A stretch of DNA of 9,403 nucleotides from JBEKCP01 sp050014815 (GTDB lineage Bacteria > Planctomycetota > Planctomycetia > Pirellulales > Thermoguttaceae), in NCBI GenBank assembly GCA_050014815.1, contig JBEKCP010000193.1, forward strand, positions 1 to 9,403. The letters run 5' to 3'. The first letter of the stretch is position 1. Each line of letters begins with the position of its first letter. The notes under the pieces were generated by a model. That model was not told the DNA's origin. It ran no database searches and saw only the letters and a program-made list of their open reading frames with translations. The position numbers and the translations under genes are program-made. Positions 1 to 7,873 of this stretch are shown in pieces.

Positions 1-2
1 CT

Positions 3-3000
3 TCACTTTGGCGGTTGTTCCCAACGGGCATCGGTCTTGATGCCGGTCAACTCCTCGGCCGCGCGATACACCCGCGCCACGTAGGCCGGCCAATCGAGGT
101 TCAGTTCCATTTGCGCCAGGTAGGCGTTGCCGACTGCCACTCGTCGCGGCAACTCGTCGAGCAGTTCTCGATACGTCTTTTGCCGCTCGGGCGGCAGCTT
201 TGGCAAGGCTTCGACGACCGTCAGGCGGGCCTCGAAGTCCTGCAACCCCTGTCGCATCATCAGCATTCGGACGGTCGGTATCGGCCCTTCCGCGCCTCGC
301 CCGGCCAATGCGAGCGCATAGGATCCCCAGATGAGAACGCCGTATTGGGCCCGTCCGTGGACCGGCCAGAAGTCGATGCCCACCCGCGACAGCGATCCAT
401 TGTGCATCGGCAAGGTGCGAAACATCATCGGTCCCGACCGGTCGTAGAACGTCACGCGGTGCATCGTCAGGTCGAGGTAGTCGATCTTTCGCAGCCAGAA
501 CTGCTCCAAAGCGGCCGCGGAATAGCATCCGCCGCTGGGAGCTTCCCGCATTCCCACTTCCAGGTTGCCGACGGCGATGAACTTGCCCGGCGCCCAGCCC
601 GGCAATGGCGGCCCGCGGTAGGCGGCGCCCGGGTCGCCGGAGAAGTGCGAGTAGATGTCCCAACGGGCATAGGGCGCCCACTTTCGCAACAGTTCGCCCG
701 TGCGTTCCGATGCCCGCGTGTCGCCGCCGCAGCCGAGCATGATCGAGCGCTCGGACCATCCCCGCCTCTTCACGATTGCGTGGACGCCGTCGAACATCGG
801 TTTCCAAAAGGCTTCGGCGCCCTCGTCCAGAAATGTCGGCACCACGACGTCGCTGCTGACCCGCGTCCGCGGATCCCACACCGTCACGCTCACCGAGGCC
901 TTCGGGTTCGATGAGCGGGTGGATATCTGACGGTTCTCATAGACGTCGGCCACCTCCTTCGCGCTCTCGGGGCTCCAAACGTACAGACTGATGGCCTTGG
1001 GCGGCGCGCAGTGTTTCTGGTAAAGGTCGAGGTATTTCTCGAACAGACTGAAGTCGGGATGCAACCCCTTGTCGGTTTTCACCCAACGGATCAACCCGCT
1101 GCCGGACTTCATGTGCGTTCCGATAATCACGGGGACGAACATCACGTCGCCGCCCAACTGGCCCACCATCTCCAGCGATCTTTCCATCAGCTTGAAATGC
1201 GCGTCGGACCACGGTTCGACTTCATAAAGCTTGGCCATCGTGTCCGGCGAGTGCATGGCCGTGATCAGCGCGCGGAAGTTCTTGGCGTCGGGCACCGCAT
1301 AGCCGGTCACAAAGACCTGCACCGGCACTTGAAAGCTCTTGCCGTTGGCCTCGAGCGCCAGCGTGGACGCATACCAGCCCGGCCGCTGGTCTTTCGGCGC
1401 CTGGACCTCGAGCCAGACCGGCAGTGTCTTGACGCCGGTTGGCGGCTTTTTCAACAGATCGTCGCACCAATGGGTGTCTTGGCCCTGCGCGGCAAACCAT
1501 AGCCGCACCGATTTCGCCGACAACATCGCCCCGGCCGGGCCGGTGAAGTCTCGCACGCTCGCGCCCACCCCTTGCAGTCCCTCGGGGTCGGAGAGGACCG
1601 CCTGGGCAGCGCCCATGCCGTTGCGGGGAACCAGGATCCGCAGCGGCACCGGGGGATCGAACGGATTGCCCGTCGCGATTCCCGTCACTCCCAAGCCGCG
1701 GAGGCCGGTTCCCCTGGACCAACCGCCGGGAATCCTGGAGATCGGGATGAGCCGGTCGGCGACCTGCTCGACCGGCTGCGCACTCCAGACCCGCGTGCCG
1801 CGGAGCGCATCGGAATAGGCGACCAGCCCTGCCCCGCTGGCGCTGGTCAACTTCACCTCGCGCACGCCGACATGGCTCCAACCGCCCTGCATCGGGCCAC
1901 AAACGGGGGCACGATGCAGTTCAATCGCCAGCACGTTGCCACCTCTTACCAGCACTTTCGCCGGCACGGAGACAGTCATCGTGCGGACGCGCGCTTGGTA
2001 GTGCGGCAGCCATTTCGCCTCGGGCTTGGCGCCCAGCGCCACGCTGGGCAGCGGCGTCTGCCCGTCGTCCACCGTATAGGCCGCGATCGGATAGTCGGCC
2101 GCGGGCGTGTGCGGCGTGATCGGCCCCTCGGGCAGGCGACTCCGGCCGACTTCCACGCCATTGACGTACACGACCGCTCCGCCCAGAAACTCAACGCTGA
2201 CCCTTAAGTCGGTTACCCGGTCCGGATCCGACACGCCGAACCGCGTGCGGAGGCACAACAGTGCGGGATAGGAAGTCGCCCGGTACATGTCCACCGCCGC
2301 GCAGCCGTAGCCGCCCACGAAGTTGCCCAAGTCCTCTCCATAGCGTCCCCAGAGGCTGTCGTCGAAGTCGCGGCCGCTCCAACTGCCCGGCGGCAGTACC
2401 GACAATTGGGCGTTGCCGGCGCTTAGCGGCTCGTGATCGTCCGTGCCGTTGCGGTGTACCGTGACCTGGTTCTCCGGGCCTTTGGCGATCCTCGGCCCGG
2501 TGGCCAGCCACACCCGCCACGGCGTCTGCGGCGACAACAACGGCGCACTGAGTTCCCGCAACGCTGCTTCGCTGCCGGGCTTGACGGAGACTTGGCCACG
2601 ACGGCGTTTCTCAATGCCGAACACCGCCGAGTAATTGCCCGCCTTGTCCGTGTCCTTGGCGTCCAGCGACGCCTTCACGCGGATCAGACCGTCGATGGGC
2701 GGCAAGCTGTTCGGGTAACGGGTACTCGGGTCGCCGACGAGCGTGATCGCGACCTCGCCTTCCACGGTGTCGCCGTCGAAGGTCAGCTTCGTGGTATCCA
2801 GCGGGTGCATGCCTTGGCTATAACCGCTGTCCCAGCCGTTCATGGCTTTCAGCGTTTTCGCCTCGCGGTCGATCTGAAGAATCAGAGCCAACCGCGTCTC
2901 GGGCCGCAGGGCGTCCTGCAGGAACAGCACCCAGCGTTTGCTGGAAGCGGCTTTGGGCGCTTCGACGATGACACTGCCCTCCACCTTCCGCGGCGGGCGG

Positions 3001-3362
3001 GGACAACCATAGGAAACCGAGTAGGTTCCGCCCTGGTCGAGCGCCACGTCGAGGTCGATCTTTTCGAGAGCAATTCCCACTTGGATTTCCAACGGGCCGC
3101 CAAGCCGATTCCCCTGCACTTTCAGGCGATGCGACTTCAGCCGATAGTCCAGCTCGGGCACGTCGGCGATTCGCAGCGCATGTTGACGGACCTCGCCGTC
3201 TTCCACGCCGAGCATGAGCAGAACGTCCTTGCCGCCCGGCAGAACCTGCTCGAGGATGCAGTCGTAGAACTTCCGTTCGCCGGCCGAACCTCGCGAGGCC
3301 GCGATCGGCACTGCCAGCACCAACATCAAGAAGGCGCCCGTGGTCACATAAAGTCTGTTCAT
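3..3362 (-). CDS. Large exported GH123/DUF4091-like protein (1119 aa)
   Basis: Complete gene, ATG to TGA. An AGGAGG ribosome site (3366-3371) lies just ahead of the ATG and fixes the start. Residues 1-22 form a signal peptide, with likely cleavage near PIAA. Residues 30-135 and 144-260 are probable beta modules; the second contains LTFDGDTVEGEV and SLDAK. Residues 280-510 look like a carbohydrate-binding jelly roll (VVYVNGVEVGRSRLP at 397-411, then LVRGGNVLAIELHRAP). Residues 540-700 resemble the beta-sandwich that precedes a GH123-type barrel, and about 690-1050 resembles the barrel. The stretch SLSRVGIDFWPV (990-1001) and the ending TVRMLMMRQGLQDFEARL (1030-1047) are typical of a planctomycete GH123/DUF4091-like family. 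GH123 enzymes hydrolyse N-acetylgalactosaminides with an adjacent Asp-Glu pair. I see only D846-E847, in an unconvincing context, so activity and substrate are unknown. It is the second gene of an operon, 12 bp after the 774-aa gene. The family call is fairly firm; function is inferred. Confidence 0.88.
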   Translation of the reverse strand: MNRLYVTTGAFLMLVLAVPIAASRGSAGERKFYDCILEQVLPGGKDVLLMLGVEDGEVRQHALRIADVPELDYRLKSHRLKVQGNRLGGPLEIQVGIALEKIDLDVALDQGGTYSVSYGCPRPPRKVEGSVIVEAPKAASSKRWVLFLQDALRPETRLALILQIDREAKTLKAMNGWDSGYSQGMHPLDTTKLTFDGDTVEGEVAITLVGDPSTRYPNSLPPIDGLIRVKASLDAKDTDKAGNYSAVFGIEKRRRGQVSVKPGSEAALRELSAPLLSPQTPWRVWLATGPRIAKGPENQVTVHRNGTDDHEPLSAGNAQLSVLPPGSWSGRDFDDSLWGRYGEDLGNFVGGYGCAAVDMYRATSYPALLCLRTRFGVSDPDRVTDLRVSVEFLGGAVVYVNGVEVGRSRLPEGPITPHTPAADYPIAAYTVDDGQTPLPSVALGAKPEAKWLPHYQARVRTMTVSVPAKVLVRGGNVLAIELHRAPVCGPMQGGWSHVGVREVKLTSASGAGLVAYSDALRGTRVWSAQPVEQVADRLIPISRIPGGWSRGTGLRGLGVTGIATGNPFDPPVPLRILVPRNGMGAAQAVLSDPEGLQGVGASVRDFTGPAGAMLSAKSVRLWFAAQGQDTHWCDDLLKKPPTGVKTLPVWLEVQAPKDQRPGWYASTLALEANGKSFQVPVQVFVTGYAVPDAKNFRALITAMHSPDTMAKLYEVEPWSDAHFKLMERSLEMVGQLGGDVMFVPVIIGTHMKSGSGLIRWVKTDKGLHPDFSLFEKYLDLYQKHCAPPKAISLYVWSPESAKEVADVYENRQISTRSSNPKASVSVTVWDPRTRVSSDVVVPTFLDEGAEAFWKPMFDGVHAIVKRRGWSERSIMLGCGGDTRASERTGELLRKWAPYARWDIYSHFSGDPGAAYRGPPLPGWAPGKFIAVGNLEVGMREAPSGGCYSAAALEQFWLRKIDYLDLTMHRVTFYDRSGPMMFRTLPMHNGSLSRVGIDFWPVHGRAQYGVLIWGSYALALAGRGAEGPIPTVRMLMMRQGLQDFEARLTVVEALPKLPPERQKTYRELLDELPRRVAVGNAYLAQMELNLDWPAYVARVYRAAEELTGIKTDARWEQPPK

Positions 3363-3374
3363 ACTCCTCCTGAA

Positions 3375-5699
3375 CTATGGCCTGGGTTTGGACTTGGGTT
3401 TGGGCTTATCCGGGATTTCATCACTGAGTGTCAGATCAATCTGCTTGGTTCCCCTGGAAATGGCAAGATCCCGGTTCTCGGCGCACTCAAGGATGGTTCC
3501 ACCGGCACTGGCTTTGACGACCAGCGTTTTCGGCATTCGCAGGACGAAACCACCTGGCGGCGCGGCGTCGCCGGAAAGCGTCAGTACCGCGCCTTTGTCC
3601 GTAACCGTGTAGCGGAACGAGCACTTTCCGAAATGCGTGGGCAGGTCTTCGACCGCCATGCCCTCTTTGGCCCGGAACCAATCGGGCGCCGCGCCGCCCA
3701 GCAGCACCAGCCGATCACGGTCCTCGAAAGCAAGGCAATCACGCATGAGGAGCCACAATTCGGCGATGGCCCAGCCGTGCGGCATGGCGACGCCGGGTTT
3801 CCAGGTCGTGCGATAGTATTTCCAGCCGCCGGTTCCGCTGCCGCCGCCCTCGTCGAAGGCGTACCAACCCACGCATTGCGGATGGTCCAGATGTTTTTCA
3901 ATCGTGCCGTGGCCGGCGACCCGGTTGCCGGTGAGCAGTCCTTGGTGTGCCGTCGCCAATGGGAAGTAGAACCACCCGCCGGCACCTTTGGCGCCGACGC
4001 CCTTGAAAGCCTGGTAACCTTTGCCTTCCGTATACGGATACAATGCGCAAGGCCAAAGGACTGCATAACTGCCGTAACGTGCCGGCAAGTGTGCCGAGAA
4101 CTTCTGGTCGTACGTTTGCACCAACTCAGACGCGAGACGGTCCCAAGTCCGGGCGTCTTCACTTTTGCCGAGTGCGCCGGCCATGAGGGTGATCGCTCGC
4201 AACCCGGCGATGTCGAACGCCTCGGTATAATTGGGGTTGGTGCCATCGCAACTGCCAGGGCGAAGGATCTGGCGTTTCGTCGCGGGTCGTTCGCCGGGTT
4301 GGTCCGGCGGCAGGGAATCGCCGAACTCAAGACTGGTGGCTTTCACATAATGCGGCGCGGGCGTCGTACGGTAGTAACGGATCATTGCGGCGATCTTGGC
4401 GGCGGACGGATAGACGCGATCCAACCATCGGCGATCCCGGCTGAACGACCAGTGCTGGCCCATGATCCAGAGCACCTGGCCGGGGTTATCGGCCTCGACG
4501 CCCACGCGACCATTGAACGGGTGACCGAGAAAGTAGTCGATCGCCTTCTCGGAGAGATCCCAACAGCCGGACTTCTGGAGGATGTTGGCGACATAGACGC
4601 CGTCGCGGTTGAAGACGTTGTAGTTCACTACGGCCACGTCCGGCGCGCCCTCGTTCATTTCCATTGCGGCATGGCCGACAATGGCGCCCAGGCATTGTGC
4701 CCAGCGCGGGTCGGGCAGCGAAATCCTCGCGCCGCCCGCAAGCCTCTTCCAGTAGACCGCGGCCTCGGCGAAGAGCTGTTCGGCCTTCAGTCCGCGATAG
4801 TAAGCCAGACCGGGATCAGGCTGCAAAGAGCCGCCCTCCGACGGGTTGGGCGCGTTGAGGTCGAGCTGCGCCCAGCCGGAGCGGCCGTCCCAATCGTGGC
4901 CGACCGCCCGGCGGCCGGGCAAGACAGGGCAGATAAAACCAAGCGCAACGGTCTTGCCGGCCCCGATCGTCAAGTCATGCCGCGCCGCGCCCGAGCAGTT
5001 GCCTTGTTCCGACTTTGCCGAATCTTGGCCGGGCACCTTGCCTTCGCCGGCAAGCTGACCAGCGGTGTCGGCCTCCGCCACCCCGATCGCGCCCGGCTTC
5101 TCGTTGCACACGAGCACCGGATGCCCTTCGACCAGCAGGGCGTCGCGCGCGTCGCTCACCGACATTTCCTTGACGGCAAAGCCAGCCGGCCCGATCGGCC
5201 GCAAGGCGGCGTAGAAGGAGACCGTCCGCTCGCGCTCGCCGCGGTTGGTCAACTCGGCGGTCGCGCCCACGACGAAGACATTGCCCGCCGGGCTCGCGCG
5301 CTCCACCTCGCACACCCGCGTGGTGACTGCAAGGTCGCCCGCGCTCCAACTGGTCCACGGGATCAGGTATCCTTCGGGCGGCAGTCCGCGATCGCACTTG
5401 CGGCCGTCGGTTGGCGCCGCCAGCGTCTTGGCATCCAGATCGAACAGCCAGAAGTAAACGCCGTAGCTGCCGCAGCCGGGCGAGAACGGGCCTTCGGCCT
5501 CGACAAACGTCTTGAGCGTATCGACCGTGTTGGCAATGCCGATGGGGATATGGATCTTGCCCACCGGGTCCAGCGGACCGCGGGGCGCAGCGGGCGGGCC
5601 CTTGGGAGCCGCTGCAAGAGCGGTGGCGACCCAAGCGCACAGGACAACGAATGGCAGAAGAACTCTTGCCTGATTGGACAACCAACGGATAGCGTTCAT
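3375..5699 (-). CDS. Exported six-hairpin glycosidase-like protein (774 aa)
   Basis: Complete gene, ATG to TAG. GGAGG at 5711-5715 lies 11 nt ahead of the ATG and supports this start. Residues 1-30 are a signal peptide (hydrophobic LLPFVVLCAWVATALA, cleavage near ALA-A). Residues 45-290 are beta-rich and carry six Cys between 76 and 257. Residues 295-665 are helical with the spacing and aromatic patches of an (alpha/alpha)6 toroid: YNVFNRDGVYVANIL (360-374), YFLGHPFNGRVG (389-400), PNYTEAFDIAGLRA (489-502) and MPHGWAIAELWLLMRD (639-654). Residues 690-760 form a C-terminal beta domain, followed by a Lys/Pro tail. This order (beta domain, toroid, small beta cap) is usual in bacterial six-hairpin glycosidases such as GH63/GH78/GH95-like proteins. 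I cannot assign a family or name catalytic acids. It is the first gene of the operon with the GH123-like gene and probably acts on the same extracellular glycan. Confidence 0.88.
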   Translation of the reverse strand: MNAIRWLSNQARVLLPFVVLCAWVATALAAAPKGPPAAPRGPLDPVGKIHIPIGIANTVDTLKTFVEAEGPFSPGCGSYGVYFWLFDLDAKTLAAPTDGRKCDRGLPPEGYLIPWTSWSAGDLAVTTRVCEVERASPAGNVFVVGATAELTNRGERERTVSFYAALRPIGPAGFAVKEMSVSDARDALLVEGHPVLVCNEKPGAIGVAEADTAGQLAGEGKVPGQDSAKSEQGNCSGAARHDLTIGAGKTVALGFICPVLPGRRAVGHDWDGRSGWAQLDLNAPNPSEGGSLQPDPGLAYYRGLKAEQLFAEAAVYWKRLAGGARISLPDPRWAQCLGAIVGHAAMEMNEGAPDVAVVNYNVFNRDGVYVANILQKSGCWDLSEKAIDYFLGHPFNGRVGVEADNPGQVLWIMGQHWSFSRDRRWLDRVYPSAAKIAAMIRYYRTTPAPHYVKATSLEFGDSLPPDQPGERPATKRQILRPGSCDGTNPNYTEAFDIAGLRAITLMAGALGKSEDARTWDRLASELVQTYDQKFSAHLPARYGSYAVLWPCALYPYTEGKGYQAFKGVGAKGAGGWFYFPLATAHQGLLTGNRVAGHGTIEKHLDHPQCVGWYAFDEGGGSGTGGWKYYRTTWKPGVAMPHGWAIAELWLLMRDCLAFEDRDRLVLLGGAAPDWFRAKEGMAVEDLPTHFGKCSFRYTVTDKGAVLTLSGDAAPPGGFVLRMPKTLVVKASAGGTILECAENRDLAISRGTKQIDLTLSDEIPDKPKPKSKPRP

Positions 5700-5759
5700 G
5701 TTTTACCTTTCCTCCAGCGTGTCCCTGAAAAACGGTCGAAATCGGTGTTTCCAAGCTCA

Positions 5760-5788
5760 ACTCTACTCGGACACACTCCGAATAACAA
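5760..5788 (-). promoter_or_regulatory. Candidate promoter of the two-gene glycosidase operon
   Basis: On the minus strand, TTGTTA (5783-5788) and TAGAGT (5760-5765) are separated by 17 nt. Each matches 4 of 6 bases of the sigma-70 hexamers. Transcription would start near 5753, giving a leader of about 54 nt before the ATG. The spacer contains an inverted repeat, TCGGA (5767-5771), CACAC, TCCGA (5777-5781), placed where a repressor could cover the promoter. Planctomycete promoters are poorly defined, so this is only a candidate. Confidence 0.3.
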
Positions 5789-5798
5789 CATTTTCCGC

Positions 5799-5818
5799 AA
5801 CCGTTCACGTGATCGGTT
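5799..5818. promoter_or_regulatory. Imperfect 20-bp palindrome, candidate operator
   Basis: The arms AACCG (5799-5803) and CGGTT (5814-5818) flank the perfect 8-bp palindrome TCACGTGA (5805-5812). Only the base pair 5804/5813 breaks symmetry. It lies about 100 bp upstream of the 774-aa gene and just upstream of the candidate -35. A two-fold site like this fits a dimeric regulator (LacI-type or another helix-turn-helix protein). No regulator gene is in the window, so the binding protein is unknown. Confidence 0.35.
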
Positions 5819-5850
5819 ACACGCATGCCACCCACGGCAATTCAGAATCT

Positions 5851-6285
5851 CTACGGTTCTTCCAGGTCTTCACCGTATCCCGGCGGGAAGGGATTGTACA
5901 TTCCACCCGCCGCGCGGCGCTTCGCCTCGTCTTCGGCCGAATCAGGTAGTTTGACCGGCGGCTTGCCTGGCGGAGCCAGTACCGTCGGCGCGTTGCCGGC
6001 AGCGGCCTCCTCTTCCGCCCAGCGCTGTAAGAGGTCTTCGCCGCCAAACTCGGCCAGCCAGTACTCCGCGTCTTCCTTTAAGGTGGGTGTACGGCCTACG
6101 TAATTCTCAACGCAGTCGGCAACTTAATTGGTGGACCAACCGACCTCCCGCTGGCAGTAGGATACCACACCACCACTGGGGCTACAAAATTAGGCCACGC
6201 AGTCCAGCACGGAAGCCTCACGGGCGTGGGCGTCGATGAGCATGAGTACTTGGTCGATGAGCTTCTCGTCGCCGTCTCTCAATCA
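5851..6285 (-). pseudogene. Decayed 3' gene remnant with in-frame stops
   Basis: The stretch 6123 to 5851 is open for about 90 codons and ends in TAG. It reads as an acidic protein tail (PTLKEDAEYWLAEFGGEDLL, later GGMYNPFPPGYGEDLEEP) and has no ATG, GTG or TTG that could start it. The same frame continues upstream across TAA (6124-6126) and TAA (6190-6192). From 6282 to 6193 it reads LRDGDEKLIDQVLMLIDAHA and on to VLDCVA, with mostly G/C third positions. TGA at 6283-6285 closes it upstream. This suggests one gene broken by nonsense changes, or two pieces of former genes. No family is recognised; a phage structural protein is only a guess. A plus-strand frame competes for 6082-6369. The 5851-6123 part is the firmer one. 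Confidence 0.42.
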
Positions 6286-6369
6286 AAGGCCCGAGAACTT
6301 GTGAAAATGGGACGCGACCAAGGCACTACCAGCGGCGCAACTAATACCATCATCGGTGGGGCTACCTGA
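6082..6369 (+). other. Competing open frame without a start codon
   Basis: From after a TAA at 6079-6081 to TGA at 6367-6369 the plus strand is open for 95 codons. The peptide has a protein-like composition (ILNAVGNLIGGPTDLPLAVG, VGVDEHEYLVDELLVAVSQS, ending TSGATNTIIGGAT). It has no ATG before codon 76 and no ribosome site. It is codon-for-codon in register with the minus-strand remnant, and in-register antisense frames often look protein-like. It is either a second truncated gene or an antisense shadow. I cannot decide between these from the sequence, and no family is recognised. Confidence 0.25.
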
Positions 6370-6445
6370 CTCTGAGTGGAACGAGCCCTTGCCTGCGGAG
6401 GTGGGGCACACCGACGCGTGCTGGAAATGACCTTCGATGCGGAGG

Positions 6446-6485
6446 ACCGGGTGGCCCCGGGGCGTTGCCGCCTCGGGGCTCCCAC
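6446..6485 (-). ncRNA. Group II intron domain VI hairpin and 3' end
   Basis: Immediately after domain V the minus strand folds as GUGGG, AGCCCCGAGGCG, loop GCAA, CGCCCCGGGGCC, ACCC. The stem is GC-rich with a GNRA-type loop. An A near 6452, between GGGGCC and CCC, is unpaired and is the likely branch point. Counting about seven bases from it gives the 3' boundary near 6446. The exact end needs exon comparison. Confidence 0.55.
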
Positions 6486-6486
6486 A

Positions 6487-6520
6487 GACCCGTACTTGCT
6501 CGCATTAGAGCATACGGTTC
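6487..6520 (-). ncRNA. Group II intron domain V
   Basis: Exactly 34 nt, read from 6520 to 6487. It starts GAACCGUAU and ends GUACGGGUC, which pair as the nine-step lower helix. Then come a GCUC/GAGC upper helix, a short loop containing UAAUGC and a 2-nt bulge (AA) on the 3' side. Lengths 9+5+4+5+2+9 match the canonical catalytic domain. The triad position, usually AGC with a G-U wobble, is AAC facing a G, giving an A-G mismatch in the lower helix. It begins only 6 nt after the stop codon of the reverse transcriptase gene. Confidence 0.8.
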
Positions 6521-6526
6521 CTCAAA

Positions 6527-7873
6527 TCACGGATTCGTTGCGTGCCCATAGATTGAACGAGAGGTCCGCACGGGCGCCAGCGGGTATCGCTGGAGGAGAC
6601 GCTGAAACACACGCCAGGTCATCGAGCGTTCGCGGTTGCGGCGGTCAAGCCACTTCCACCATCGACGCTCGACTTCCCAGCGAAAGCGTGAAAGCGCCTC
6701 CGAGTTTCCCGTTACGCCGTAATACGCGTAGTGACCGCGTAGTTTCTCGCTCAGCTTCTGCTGTTGTTCCCTCAGTGGCCAGTGCCGGTTGGCCCGGCAC
6801 CACGAGTCGATGCTCCGCACCGCTCGACTGAATCGGTCGGAGGCTGTCTTCTGTTTGACGATCCAGTAACCGCGCTGAGATCGGCCCCAGTAGTGGGTGA
6901 AACCCAGCAGGTCAAACGTTCCAGGACGTTCGCATGGCCCACCTCGGTCCCTCATCGCCCACGGCGACAGCGGGACAAAGGGAACAAGTCGCGTCTTGGT
7001 GGGGTGAACCGTCAAGCCGTACTTGCCGAACCGTTTCGGCATAACTTCCGTCACGCGCTGGGCGTCGCGATGGTCGCGGAACCCAATCACGAAATCATCC
7101 GCATAGCGGATGATGAAGGCACGGTACTTAAGACGAGGCCGCACCTCTTGCTCGAACCAGAGGTCCAGCACGTAATGCAGGAACACATTGGAAAGCAAGG
7201 GGGAGACCACTCCGCCTTGGGGCGAGCCGGCGTCGGGGTAGCTCACGCTCCCGTCCTCCATCACCCCCGCATTCAGCCACTTGCCAATCAGGCGCAGCAG
7301 CACGCCGTCACGCACCCGAAGTTGAAGAAACGGACCTAGGTGACCATGATCCAAATTATCGAAGAATTTTCGGATGTCGACCTCCAAGACCCAGCCGCCC
7401 CGATTGTTCATCAACTGACTTCGAAAGGATTCCAACGCCTGGTGCGCTGATCGCCCGGGCCGAAAGCCGTACGAACAGTCCAGAAAGTCCTGCTCGTAGA
7501 TCGGCTCCAGCAGCATGACGACCGCCCGCTGGAGGATCTTGTCCTCCAACGTCGGAATTCCGATCGGACGCGTTTCGGTACTCGAACCGCCTTTCGGAAT
7601 GTGCACTCGTCGCACAGGGGGAGCACGGTAGGCACCGGACTTCGCGCGGTCCAGCAGGCGTTGGAGGTTGCCCTCCAGGTCCTGCTCGTACTCGTCCGCG
7701 GTCATCCCGTCCACGCCGACTGCTCCATCTTTGCGTGTACGTCGGTACGCTTCCTTCAGCCAGTCAATGTCCATGAGGTAGGCCAGCGAGGTAAACGCCA
7801 TCTGCGGTGATCGTTTCGCCAACGCTGCTATCCGCTCCTGTTTCGTGGGCACGCTTGTCGAATTACTAGGCAT
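6527..7873 (-). CDS. ltrA: Group II intron reverse transcriptase/maturase (448 aa)
   Basis: The intron-encoded protein copies intron RNA into DNA during retrohoming and helps the RNA fold for splicing. Visible motifs: RPIGIP (102-107), YGFRPGRSAHQAL (135-147), the catalytic aspartate in VLEVDIRKFFDNLDH (162-176), SPQGGVVSPLLSN (217-229), the active site YADD in IIRYADDFVIGF (254-265), and LLGF (322-325). About 340-430 is the maturase (X) domain with LRGHYAYYGVTGN (378-390). The protein ends at 448 with no HNH endonuclease domain. That places it among the endonuclease-free introns, which usually insert using nicks or replication forks. ATG at 7871-7873 has no clear Shine-Dalgarno, which is common for intron proteins translated from within domain IV. 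All the main reverse transcriptase motifs are intact, so it is likely functional. It does not look like a retron or a diversity-generating reverse transcriptase. Confidence 0.95.
   Translation of the reverse strand: MPSNSTSVPTKQERIAALAKRSPQMAFTSLAYLMDIDWLKEAYRRTRKDGAVGVDGMTADEYEQDLEGNLQRLLDRAKSGAYRAPPVRRVHIPKGGSSTETRPIGIPTLEDKILQRAVVMLLEPIYEQDFLDCSYGFRPGRSAHQALESFRSQLMNNRGGWVLEVDIRKFFDNLDHGHLGPFLQLRVRDGVLLRLIGKWLNAGVMEDGSVSYPDAGSPQGGVVSPLLSNVFLHYVLDLWFEQEVRPRLKYRAFIIRYADDFVIGFRDHRDAQRVTEVMPKRFGKYGLTVHPTKTRLVPFVPLSPWAMRDRGGPCERPGTFDLLGFTHYWGRSQRGYWIVKQKTASDRFSRAVRSIDSWCRANRHWPLREQQQKLSEKLRGHYAYYGVTGNSEALSRFRWEVERRWWKWLDRRNRERSMTWRVFQRLLQRYPLAPVRTSRSIYGHATNP

Noticed and set aside
15..914. A 299-codon open frame on the plus strand.
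   Set aside because: It is antisense to the well-supported C-terminal part of the 1119-aa protein; its own translation is rich in His, Arg and Gln and shows no family motif.
2433..5954. A 1173-codon open frame on the plus strand.
   Set aside because: It runs antisense to the two glycosidase-type genes, which have signal peptides, ribosome sites and recognisable folds. Long antisense frames are common in GC-rich DNA.
6527..7873. Retron or diversity-generating reverse transcriptase as an exciting defence or variation system.
   Set aside because: The protein has group II maturase motifs and is followed by domains V and VI; no template/variable repeat or retron msr-msd is seen.
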